This document shows, in pieces, positions 1 through 5,984 of a DNA stretch of 9,072 nt (positions within the stretch are counted from its first letter, which is position 1; every line of letters begins with the position of its first letter). Both the position numbers and the translations under genes were made by a program. The notes beneath the pieces are model-generated. The model had not been told where the DNA came from. It saw only the letters and a list, made by a program, of their open reading frames with translations, and made no database searches. This DNA is from an uncultured Treponema sp. (GTDB lineage: Bacteria; Spirochaetota; Spirochaetia; Treponematales; Treponemataceae), in the NCBI GenBank assembly GCA_937902445.1, contig CALELJ010000243.1, positions 1-9,072 on the forward strand, in the 5' to 3' direction.

Positions 1-1187
1 TCTCCGTTGTCCATGAAGTGACGTGCGGAATCACTGAAAGCTTTTTTTGACTGCTGTGATGATGACATAAGTCTTATGGCAAGATCACGCATTTCTTCAC
101 TGGCTTCAGATTCAGTCATCGGCAAAGCTGAAGGCAATGTTGCAATCTGCTGGCATGCTTCATCACCAGGTTCCACAGGGAAGTTTCTATTATATAGAAA
201 GCAGAACCGCTTGTAGTCATCAAAAAGTTCCGGTGAGAAAAAATCCTTCATGCGGTCAAGGAAAGCATTGAGCTTCACCAGCTGGAATTCATCATCCTGA
301 ACATAGGCATGCCAGACAAAAGGAATTCCAGAAAGACTTGCACGGCTGAAAGAATCCTCACCACGTATGAAATTGAAATCCATGGAACAGATGAAAGCAT
401 CCCACTGCTCCTGCTCAAGAGGCGGAAGTTTTGAATATCCAAATTCAATATTTCTGCCGCGGCATGCATCTTCAAAAGGCTGAACGCTGATTCCCCTGGC
501 AAGAAAAACGTGTACTTTTTTCTCACAGAATCCTGCAAAGGAATCTATGGCATCAACGAGGAATTCAAAATTGCGCGGATAGGAAAAAACAAGAATCTTG
601 TAGTAATCATCACTGAGCAAAATTTCCTTCTGAGCCTCATCAAGTTTTCCGGAAGCTTTCTCAAGAGAATATTTTGCATCTCCTGCACAGCGGACAAAAT
701 TCTCATCAAGAACAAGGCCACCGGTTTTGGCTGTGAACCCAGGCATGAAGATTGTCTTTCTGACTTTTGCTGAACGTGTGGCGGACTTCATCAGATGGAA
801 ATTGTCAGCCCACTCTTCTGCTGTAAGATATTCCACATCAAGAATATGTGAAGGTCCCTTAAAATCTTCAGAAAAAATAATTTCGTCAAACCATTCAGGA
901 CGGCCGCACTGAAAGCACTGCAATATGTACTGGGGTGGATTTTCAAGGAATTCCTTTGTGCACACCTGACGGTTGTTCCAGTCGAGGATTTTCCATCCGG
1001 ATGAAATCTGTTCCGCCTGTGAGGAATTTATTTGTGGATTCATGAAGGCAAAGGACTCAAGATTGTCGACAACGAGACGTATTTTGAGTTCCGTAGAAAT
1101 TTCTGAAAGTCTCCGGCAAAGGCGATAGACAAACCCAATGTCGCCATAATTATCAACAACAGAACAAAGAACAGTTATATCAAGCAT
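1..1187 (-). CDS. earP: EF-P arginine rhamnosyltransferase EarP, 3' end cut by window edge
   Basis: This gene encodes a GT-B-fold glycosyltransferase that moves rhamnose from dTDP-rhamnose to an arginine of elongation factor P, activating EF-P to rescue ribosomes stalled at polyproline. The reading frame is open from ATG at 1187 to the left edge (395 codons), so nearly the whole family length is visible. The N-terminus reads VVDNYGDIGFVYRL, the EarP nucleotide-sugar signature; Asp12 and Asp16 match the two essential aspartates known in the family. VEYLTAEEW and PGFTAKTGGL follow in the middle. The C-terminal half has FIRGEDSFSRASL (Arg275-Glu277-Asp278), the other hallmark of the active site, then PFVWHAYVQ. 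An in-frame ATG at 1235 would add 16 Lys-rich residues; neither start has a good ribosome binding site, and 1187 gives the usual family N-terminus. The gene is divergent from comM. Its usual neighbour efp is not in the window and could lie off the left edge. Confidence 0.9.
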   Translation of the reverse strand, partial: MLDITVLCSVVDNYGDIGFVYRLCRRLSEISTELKIRLVVDNLESFAFMNPQINSSQAEQISSGWKILDWNNRQVCTKEFLENPPQYILQCFQCGRPEWFDEIIFSEDFKGPSHILDVEYLTAEEWADNFHLMKSATRSAKVRKTIFMPGFTAKTGGLVLDENFVRCAGDAKYSLEKASGKLDEAQKEILLSDDYYKILVFSYPRNFEFLVDAIDSFAGFCEKKVHVFLARGISVQPFEDACRGRNIEFGYSKLPPLEQEQWDAFICSMDFNFIRGEDSFSRASLSGIPFVWHAYVQDDEFQLVKLNAFLDRMKDFFSPELFDDYKRFCFLYNRNFPVEPGDEACQQIATLPSALPMTESEASEEMRDLAIRLMSSSQQSKKAFSDSARHFMDNG

Positions 1188-1302
1188 GGAATATTTGTAC
1201 CATTTTTTTGATTTTTTTTCTCCTGCACCGGTCATTTTTTTTCTTTCGCTGAAAATAATTTCTATCAGACAATCGGATTTTATTTTGCGGAGGAAAAAGC
1301 AA
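1188..1302. promoter_or_regulatory. divergent intergenic region between earP and comM
   Basis: These 115 bases separate the two divergent start codons and must hold the 5' signals of both genes unless the upstream earP start at 1235 is used. The stretch is T-rich on the plus strand, with runs of 7, 8 and 8 T at about 1203-1242. I could not pick a convincing -35/-10 pair on either strand. The only clear element is the comM ribosome binding site GGAGG at 1289-1293. Confidence 0.5.
1289..1293 (+). promoter_or_regulatory. ribosome binding site of comM (decides the start)
   Basis: GCGGAGGAAAAAGCAA precedes ATG at 1303. The GGAGG core lies about 9 bases before the start codon. It marks 1303 as the start rather than the upstream in-frame ATG at 1186, whose translation would give about 39 residues (Phe/Ser-rich) not seen in this family. 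Confidence 0.8.
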
Positions 1303-2919
1303 ATGCAGATTTATTGTTTTTCACCTTTTGGATATGAAGGTTCTCTGGTTTCCGTTGAAGTTGATCTGCGACGCGGAATTCCGGCAGTGGATATTGTTGG
1401 GCTTGCGGACAGCGCGGTCAAGGAATCAAGGGAAAGAATGCGATGTGCCATAAACAATTCTGGGCTTACCTTTCCACCGGAGAGGGTTCTCATAAATCTT
1501 TCACCAGCCGACTTGAAAAAAGAAGGTGCCGGTTTTGATCTTGCCATCGCTCTTGCAGTTCTTTCAGCAAAAGAAAGACTTGAACGTGATGAAACTGCCT
1601 TTGATGTTGAAAGACTGGAAGAAGAGATTGCAGTCCAAGATGGAACTTTTGGAGCGGCAGGAGATGATTCCATTCTTGTAATGGGTGAACTTGAGCTCAA
1701 TGGAAAGGTTAGGCCAGTCCGTGCAATTCACGCGGCGGTAAGCACGGCTAAGGCTTCAGGCATTTCCATGTGCATTGTTCCCGTTTCAAATGCGGAGGAA
1801 GCAAGGGAAGTTGAAGGCATGAAAGTTTTTGGTGCCGGGGACATAACGGAAGCTTTCGGCGCACTTTTCAACCCGGCGGCTTTTACAACTGCTGCAGAGT
1901 CGGGCAATTCAAAGGACAGTATTGAGGGAGCCGTTAATGTGGGTGGAATTCTTTTTCCGCCAGTAGAAGATGAAAACGATTTTAAATATGTGGCAGGCCA
2001 GGAATCCCTTGTAAGGGGACTTCAGATTGCGGCCGCCGGAGGACACAACGTCATTGCCTTTGGCCCACCGGGATGCGGTAAGACCCTTTCGATGATGAGG
2101 TTCAGTTCAATCCTGCCATGTCTGACAAAAGAGGAATCGGCAAGCGTCACCAGAATTCATTCCATTGCGGGACTGATGCGGCCGGGGCAGAATTCCGTAC
2201 ACAAAGTTCCTGTGCGGATGCCTCACCAGACAGCATCGGTTGAAGGTATTTGCGGTGGAGGTCCTCACTGCTACCCGGGAGAAATTTCACTGGCCCATAA
2301 CGGAGTACTGTTTCTTGATGAAGCGGCAGAATTCAGGACTTCTGTCCTACAGATGCTGCGTGTTCCTTTGGAAAGCGGATCCATTACTCTTAGCCGTGCA
2401 GGCAGGTCCACGGTTTTTCCCGCAAGATTCCAGCTGCTGGTCTCAACAAATCCATGTCCATGCGGAAACTACGGATCAAGCGAAAAAATCTGCCTGTGCT
2501 CTTCCCGAGCTGTCGAACAGTACTGGCGCAAATTTTCAGGTCCCCTTCTGGACAGAATCGACATAAGGATCCAGGTGGAAAGCAACAGATTGAAGGACGG
2601 TGCGACGGGAATAAGTTCCGCGGAACTAAGGAAAAAAATTGCGGTTGCCGTCATGACACAAAGGAAAAGACAGGGAAAGAAAAACGTTCACCTTACCCCA
2701 TCGGAAGTGGCTGAATTCTGCGTGCTTACGGAGGATGCAAGAACAATGCTGGACAAGGCCGCCCAACGCTACGAACTTTCACCAAGAGCCATAAGCGGCT
2801 GCATGAAGCTTTCAAGAACCATAGCCGACATGGAAGGTAAAAAGGAAATCGACGGCATTTCAATGGAAGAAGCGGTGAAATACAGGAAGCCCCAGGGTGC
2901 TATGGATGTGATGAAATAG
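1303..2919 (+). CDS. comM: ComM/YifB family Mg-chelatase-like AAA+ ATPase
   Basis: 538 residues. ComM proteins are hexameric AAA+ helicases that promote branch migration when incoming single-stranded DNA recombines with the chromosome in natural transformation; YifB homologues occur widely outside competent species. The protein has the N-terminal ChlI/Lon-like domain (residues 1 to about 185; starts MQIYCFSPFGYEG, then VDIVGLADSAVKESRER and INLSPADLKKEG). The Mg-chelatase ATPase core has Walker A GPPGCGKT (254-261), Walker B LFLDEA (336-341), a cysteine cluster NPCPCGNYG plus CLCSS from residue 383, and LLDRIDI. A C-terminal helical domain has LSPRAISGCMKLSRTIADM. Between IALAVL and VMGELELNG (residue 126) there is an acidic stretch roughly 25 residues longer than in E. 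coli YifB. Start chosen by the GGAGG site and family N-terminus. No competence neighbours such as dprA are present, so a role in transformation is inference from the family. Confidence 0.93.
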   Translation: MQIYCFSPFGYEGSLVSVEVDLRRGIPAVDIVGLADSAVKESRERMRCAINNSGLTFPPERVLINLSPADLKKEGAGFDLAIALAVLSAKERLERDETAFDVERLEEEIAVQDGTFGAAGDDSILVMGELELNGKVRPVRAIHAAVSTAKASGISMCIVPVSNAEEAREVEGMKVFGAGDITEAFGALFNPAAFTTAAESGNSKDSIEGAVNVGGILFPPVEDENDFKYVAGQESLVRGLQIAAAGGHNVIAFGPPGCGKTLSMMRFSSILPCLTKEESASVTRIHSIAGLMRPGQNSVHKVPVRMPHQTASVEGICGGGPHCYPGEISLAHNGVLFLDEAAEFRTSVLQMLRVPLESGSITLSRAGRSTVFPARFQLLVSTNPCPCGNYGSSEKICLCSSRAVEQYWRKFSGPLLDRIDIRIQVESNRLKDGATGISSAELRKKIAVAVMTQRKRQGKKNVHLTPSEVAEFCVLTEDARTMLDKAAQRYELSPRAISGCMKLSRTIADMEGKKEIDGISMEEAVKYRKPQGAMDVMK

Positions 2920-2940
2920 AAGAGAATCGAAGAAGAAAAA

Positions 2941-3030
2941 CTACTGCAGGATGCTTCGACTACGCTCAGCAATCCTGTCTGTTTGTTAAGCAATCCTGTG
3001 CAGTCCTGTGTGCTGAGCGGTCATGTGGAT
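2941..3030. repeat. intergenic repeat cluster with nested, competing inverted repeats
   Basis: The spacer after comM holds three related copies of a short unit: AGCAATCCTGT (2968-2978), AGCAATCCTGTG (2989-3000) and a variant CAGTCCTGTG (3001-3010). It also has two overlapping inverted repeats. CAGGATGCT (2947-2955) pairs with AGCAATCCTG (2968-2977, one bulged base). CGCTCAGCA (2963-2971) pairs exactly with TGCTGAGCG (3011-3019). The two stems share bases 2968-2971, so they cannot form together. The core TTCGACTACGCTCAGC (2955-2970) resembles short dispersed intergenic repeats that I recall from spirochaete and Bacteroidetes genomes. It may act as a weak end signal for comM, but no T-run follows on the plus strand. 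Confidence 0.5.
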
Positions 3031-3061
3031 AAAAAAAGCTCCCCTAGAAACTAAGGGAGCT
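3031..3061 (-). terminator. Rho-independent terminator of tRNA-Leu
   Basis: On the minus strand a perfect 7-bp stem AGCTCCC/GGGAGCT (3055-3061 with 3038-3044) is extended by three more pairs after one mismatch. The run of seven T (plus-strand A at 3031-3037) follows at once. It begins 3 bases past the tRNA 3' end at 3065, as expected for a single-tRNA transcript. On the plus strand no T-run follows the hairpin, so it should not stop comM transcripts efficiently. Confidence 0.88.
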
Positions 3062-3064
3062 GTA

Positions 3065-3147
3065 TACCGGATTAGAGACTTGAACTCTAACACGCTTGCG
3101 CGCAAAAGATTTTGAGTCTTTCGTGTCTACCATTCCACCAATCCGGC
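3065..3147 (-). tRNA. tRNA-Leu(CAA)
   Basis: 83-base class II tRNA. The acceptor arms are GCCGGAT (5') and ATCCGGT (3'), with a G-U pair at position 1-72, followed by discriminator A at 3065. The D-stem is GTG/CAC with GG in the loop. The anticodon stem is AAAGA/TCTTT around loop CTCAAAA, giving anticodon CAA, which reads UUG. The long variable arm is a GCGC/GCGT stem with a GCAA loop. The T-stem is TAGAG/CTCTA with loop TTCAAGT. The long variable arm, the CAA anticodon and A73 all agree with leucine identity. The 3' CCA is not encoded, so the CCA-adding enzyme must complete it. The gene stands alone between comM and recQ on the opposite strand, with its own promoter and terminator. Confidence 0.95.
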
Positions 3148-3160
3148 ATGCGTAGGAATG

Positions 3161-3189
3161 AATATATCAGATTTTTTTTGCTTGTGCAA
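3161..3189 (-). promoter_or_regulatory. sigma-70 promoter of tRNA-Leu
   Basis: On the minus strand, -35 TTGCAC (3184-3189) and -10 TATATT (3161-3166) are separated by exactly 17 bases that include an A8 run. The -10 box lies 13 bases before the mature tRNA 5' end at 3147, leaving a leader of roughly 7 bases. The spacing and near-consensus boxes make this the best promoter in the region. It overlaps the reading frame that would extend recQ back to 3158, which argues against that extension. Confidence 0.75.
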
Positions 3190-3196
3190 GAGAATC

Positions 3197-3225
3197 TTTT
3201 CACTTTCAGAAAAGGGTACTATATT
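3197..3225 (+). promoter_or_regulatory. possible recQ promoter
   Basis: TTTTCA (3197-3202) and TATATT (3220-3225) are 17 bases apart, about 95 bases before the preferred recQ start. The same TTTTCA-N17 layout occurs before the sigma-factor operon at 4969. The -35 match is weak, and this is the best candidate rather than a proven site. Confidence 0.35.
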
Positions 3226-3319
3226 GGATAGCATAGAATACAAATGGCTTATGGAGTCCGTCCGCAGCGTTTCACTGAGGTTTGCAGAAGAAACCGGACT
3301 GATTTTCAAAGAGGAAGAA

Positions 3320-4936
3320 ATGGATTTTCCACATTACACAAAAACACCTGAACACATTCTGAAAACAGTATTCGGCTACGACAGTTTCAGACACATGCAG
3401 AAACAGGTAATCCAGAATGTACTTTCCGGGCGTGACACACTTGCAGTAATGCCGACTGGAGGTGGTAAATCCCTGTGCTATCAGATACCTGCCCTTCTTG
3501 GCAGCGGACTTACGGTTGTAGTATCTCCGCTCATTGCGCTTATGCAGGATCAGGTCCAGCAGCTGGAGTCCCTTGGAGTTCCGGCCGTATATCTGAACTC
3601 TTCACTTGAGTGGCCCCAGTACAAAATCTGCTGCGACAGAATACGCAAGGGCGAGATAAAGCTTCTATACGTTTCACCGGAAGGATTGAACACTGAAAGA
3701 ATCCGTTCCATTCTCCACAACGCCAGTGTAAAGGTTGACTGCATAACCATCGACGAAGCCCACTGTCTTAGCGAATGGGGACATGACTTCAGACCTGATT
3801 ATCTTGAGATTGCAAAGGCCCGGAAAGAATTTCCAAAGGCCGTATTCCTTGCCCTGACAGCTACAGCAACCAGACAGGTTCAAAGCGACATCGTAAAAAA
3901 CCTGGACATGGACAATCCTGATATCCTCGTGGCAAGTTTCAACAGACCAAATATTTTTCTTGGAGTGGAACGCAAGGTCGATCCAATCCAGCAGGTCTAT
4001 GATTTCATCGAAGATCATCTTGATGAAAGCGGAATAATCTACTGCTTCTCAAGGAAACAGGTTGATGAGGTTGCGGAAAAACTTCAAAGGAAAGGGCTCA
4101 ATGTACTCAACTACCATGCAGGTCTAAGTGATGCCGTCAGGGCCAGAAACCAGAAAGCCTTCATTCAGGACAAAGCGGACATAATGGTTGCGACAGTTGC
4201 TTTCGGAATGGGGATAAACAAACCCGATGTTCGCTGGGTCATCCACTATGACATGCCAAAATCCATTGAGCAGTACTATCAGGAAATCGGAAGGGCCGGC
4301 CGTGACGGTCTGCCATCTGAAGCGCTTCTGCTCTACAGTCCTTCAGACATACGCAAGATCCGTTATTTCTTCAATGAGGCTGCGGATTCCTCAAAGGCGG
4401 AAAAACTGCTGCAGGGCATGATTCGATATGCGGAATCCACCCAGTGCAGAAGAAAGACTATGCTTTCCTATTTTGGAGAAAACCTTTCACCTGATGCGGA
4501 AAAGGAAAACAAGGAATGCTGCTGTGACTTGTGCATGATTGAAAATTCCGTGCAGAAGCCGCAGGTCAGACTCATAAAGGCAGCCGACAGGGCTGGGCAG
4601 ACAAAACCGGCTGAACAGAGTTCCGGCTTTAAAAGCTTTCCAAAACCTACCAGGGACAAAACGTCCAAAATCTCAGGCCGCCCGCAGAAAAGAATTGAGA
4701 TGGACGAAACCTCACAGCTCATTGCAGATGAACTCAAAAAATGGAGAAAGAAAGCCGCAGAAGAACTGAAGGTTCCGCCTTACGTGATTTTTGGTGACAG
4801 GACGATGATGGACATCGCGGAAAAGAAACCAATGTCAGAAAGACAGCTGCTCAACTGCTACGGCATCGGTGAAAGCAAGGCTGAGAAATTCGGCTATTTC
4901 ATCCTGCGGATCGTCAAGGAAAACAACATCGGATAG
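3320..4936 (+). CDS. recQ: ATP-dependent DNA helicase RecQ, apparently without the winged-helix domain
   Basis: 538 residues. RecQ is a 3'-5' superfamily 2 helicase for recombination and fork repair. Visible in order: motif 0 (FGYDSFRHMQKQVIQ, 18-32), Walker A MPTGGGKS (44-51), DEAH box (145-148), the RecQ aromatic loop CLSEWGHDFRPDY (149-161), motif III LALTATAT, motif V VATVAFGMGINKPDVRW, motif VI QEIGRAGRDG, then a four-cysteine zinc region ending ECCCDLC. After it comes a polar Lys/Pro/Ser linker, then an HRDC domain (KKWRKKAAEELKVPPY to the end). E. coli RecQ is about 609 residues; the roughly 70-residue deficit falls where the winged-helix part of RQC should be. The start at 3320 is preceded by AGAGGAAGAA and gives a normal N-terminus. 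The frame is open back to 3158, with other ATGs at 3158 and 3251; the first lies within the tRNA promoter, but 3251 cannot be excluded. Confidence 0.93.
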   Translation: MDFPHYTKTPEHILKTVFGYDSFRHMQKQVIQNVLSGRDTLAVMPTGGGKSLCYQIPALLGSGLTVVVSPLIALMQDQVQQLESLGVPAVYLNSSLEWPQYKICCDRIRKGEIKLLYVSPEGLNTERIRSILHNASVKVDCITIDEAHCLSEWGHDFRPDYLEIAKARKEFPKAVFLALTATATRQVQSDIVKNLDMDNPDILVASFNRPNIFLGVERKVDPIQQVYDFIEDHLDESGIIYCFSRKQVDEVAEKLQRKGLNVLNYHAGLSDAVRARNQKAFIQDKADIMVATVAFGMGINKPDVRWVIHYDMPKSIEQYYQEIGRAGRDGLPSEALLLYSPSDIRKIRYFFNEAADSSKAEKLLQGMIRYAESTQCRRKTMLSYFGENLSPDAEKENKECCCDLCMIENSVQKPQVRLIKAADRAGQTKPAEQSSGFKSFPKPTRDKTSKISGRPQKRIEMDETSQLIADELKKWRKKAAEELKVPPYVIFGDRTMMDIAEKKPMSERQLLNCYGIGESKAEKFGYFILRIVKENNIG

Positions 4937-4968
4937 AACTTTCTGAAAAAAAATTAAAAAAATGCAAC

Positions 4969-4997
4969 TTTTCAAAGAAATCCGTGTCCAATATAAT
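4969..4997 (+). promoter_or_regulatory. promoter of the sigma/anti-sigma operon
   Basis: A perfect -10 TATAAT (4992-4997) is preceded at 17 bases by TTTTCA (4969-4974). It lies 33 bases after the recQ stop and 54 bases before the first start codon at 5052, so transcription would begin near 5004. This looks like housekeeping sigma control; a GAACTT at 4936-4941 is the only hint of an ECF-type -35, without a convincing -10. Confidence 0.65.
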
Positions 4998-5003
4998 GAA
5001 GGT

Positions 5004-5023
5004 GTTCAAGACATTTTTTGAAC
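5004..5023 (+). other. short hairpin at the predicted 5' end of the operon transcript
   Basis: GTTCAA (5004-5009) and TTGAAC (5018-5023) are exact inverted repeats around an 8-base T-rich loop. The stem starts at or next to the predicted transcription start. It could stabilise the mRNA end or be a dyad operator. It is too short and wrongly placed to be a terminator for recQ. Confidence 0.4.
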
Positions 5024-5051
5024 CATACGCAAAACAAAAGGAACTTTCATT

Positions 5052-5387
5052 ATGGAAAAGGAATTTTCACACGTTGCAGAAGTCATCATCTCAATTGTTC
5101 CAATCGTAGGAATTACATTTGCCGCAATCATCGCTTTCTTTGCCCTTCTCTGGAAGCACAGGGAAAACAAACTTAAAATCATAAACGGAACTTTCAAGGA
5201 CACTGTCTTCAACCTTGCCATTTTTTCACTCTTTGCAGGCCTCTGCCTTCTTGGAGTCGGAATCGTAATCACCTGCGTATTCCTTCTGCTCAAACCAAGG
5301 TCTTTTGCAATTCTCGGTGGACTTGTTCCTCTCGCACTTGGAATCACACTTCTCATTTTTTACAAGGTCTATCCTGAAAAGAAATAA
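5052..5387 (+). CDS. small three-helix membrane protein of the ECF sigma operon
   Basis: 111 residues, not recognised as a named protein. Three hydrophobic segments are clear: about 11-34 (IISIVPIVGITFAAIIAFFA), 54-80 and 84-104. A charged stretch WKHRENKLK follows the first helix, and the protein ends with a short charged tail (YPEKK). The arrangement of a Pro-containing first helix followed by a basic loop recalls the DUF6249 group often found beside sigma factors, but this is a weak resemblance from memory. AAGGA about 9 bases before the ATG supports the start. It is the first gene after the TATAAT promoter and ends 9 bases before the sigma-factor start, so it is probably co-transcribed and may sense or transmit an envelope signal (inference). 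No signal peptidase site or catalytic motif is visible. Confidence 0.8.
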   Translation: MEKEFSHVAEVIISIVPIVGITFAAIIAFFALLWKHRENKLKIINGTFKDTVFNLAIFSLFAGLCLLGVGIVITCVFLLLKPRSFAILGGLVPLALGITLLIFYKVYPEKK

Positions 5388-5396
5388 ATTTTCAAA

Positions 5397-5984
5397 ATGG
5401 GAAAACATCTTGGGAAAGAGATCGAACATCTATTTGCAAAAAAGCGTGATGCAAAACTGATTTCGGAAACTCTTGCTGGCAACAATCTATCATTCGCAAA
5501 ACTAATCCAGCTGCATGAAAACAGGGTCCGTTCGATTGGGGCCAGGTTTTACGGCAATGAGTCGGACATAGATGATTTCTGTCAGAATGTTTTCCTTAAA
5601 GTTTACACGAACCTGAGGTCATTCAAAGGAAACAGCCTTTTTTCAACATGGCTTACACGAATAGCTTTTACCACTGCCATGAACGAGAAAACCAGGACAA
5701 GGCAGGCGGAACCTCTCGATGACACCATGGAAATCGTTTCACCTGATAGAACTCCAGAAGAACATCAACTGGCAAAGGAAGCTGTGGAAGCCATCAGAAA
5801 TGCAGTTGCCCAGCTGCCTGAACAATATGCGGAATGCATAAATCTGTTTTTCTTCAACGGAAACAGTTACGCACAGATAAGCGAAATTACTGGAGTTCCT
5901 TTGAACACAGTAAAGTCAAATGTTTTCCGAGCAAAAAAAATTCTTGGAGAAAAGTTAAAAGATTTTGATGGAGGCATACTATGA
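5397..5984 (+). CDS. ECF-type RNA polymerase sigma factor
   Basis: 195 residues. Extracytoplasmic-function sigma factors have only regions 2 and 4 and direct RNA polymerase to a small stress regulon. Region 2 spans about 32-98, with the -10 recognition/core-binding pattern DIDDFCQNVFLKVYTNLRSF and FSTWLTRIAFTTAMNEKTR. A short acidic linker (about 105-128) follows. Region 4 (about 130-188) has LPEQYAECINLFFFNGNSY and the helix-turn-helix ISEITGVPLNTVKSNVFRAK. Length and layout match RpoE/SigW-like proteins. The start codon at 5397 has only a weak A-rich upstream signal, consistent with coupling to the gene ending 9 bases earlier. The stop overlaps the next gene's start by 4 bases (ATGA), the usual arrangement for sigma and anti-sigma pairs. 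The regulon cannot be read here. Confidence 0.92.
   Translation: MGKHLGKEIEHLFAKKRDAKLISETLAGNNLSFAKLIQLHENRVRSIGARFYGNESDIDDFCQNVFLKVYTNLRSFKGNSLFSTWLTRIAFTTAMNEKTRTRQAEPLDDTMEIVSPDRTPEEHQLAKEAVEAIRNAVAQLPEQYAECINLFFFNGNSYAQISEITGVPLNTVKSNVFRAKKILGEKLKDFDGGIL
5970..5974 (+). promoter_or_regulatory. ribosome binding site of the anti-sigma gene, inside the sigma gene
   Basis: GGAGG sits 6 bases before the ATG at 5981, inside the last codons of the sigma-factor gene. Together with the ATGA overlap it predicts translational coupling, keeping sigma and anti-sigma in balance. Confidence 0.75.

Noticed and set aside
1186..1302. N-terminal extension of comM to the ATG at 1186
   Set aside because: The GGAGG site and the family N-terminus both point to 1303; the extension overlaps the earP start region and is made of T-run-derived Phe residues.
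1311..1700. 129-codon minus-strand frame opposite comM
   Set aside because: It is Ser/Arg-rich low-complexity translation typical of antisense to a conserved gene and has no ribosome site.
3031..3150. tRNA-Leu 3' end as an integration (att) site of a mobile element
   Set aside because: No integrase gene and no direct repeat of the tRNA 3' end is present in the window; the tRNA is bounded by its own terminator.
4937..5051. ECF-dependent autoregulated promoter (GAACTT at 4936-4941)
   Set aside because: No matching -10 at the right spacing was found, and a perfect TATAAT with 17-base spacing explains transcription better.
5006..5429. Minus-strand frames opposite the small membrane protein
   Set aside because: The plus-strand gene has a promoter, ribosome site and coherent membrane helices; the antisense products are Arg/Ser-rich and lack signals.
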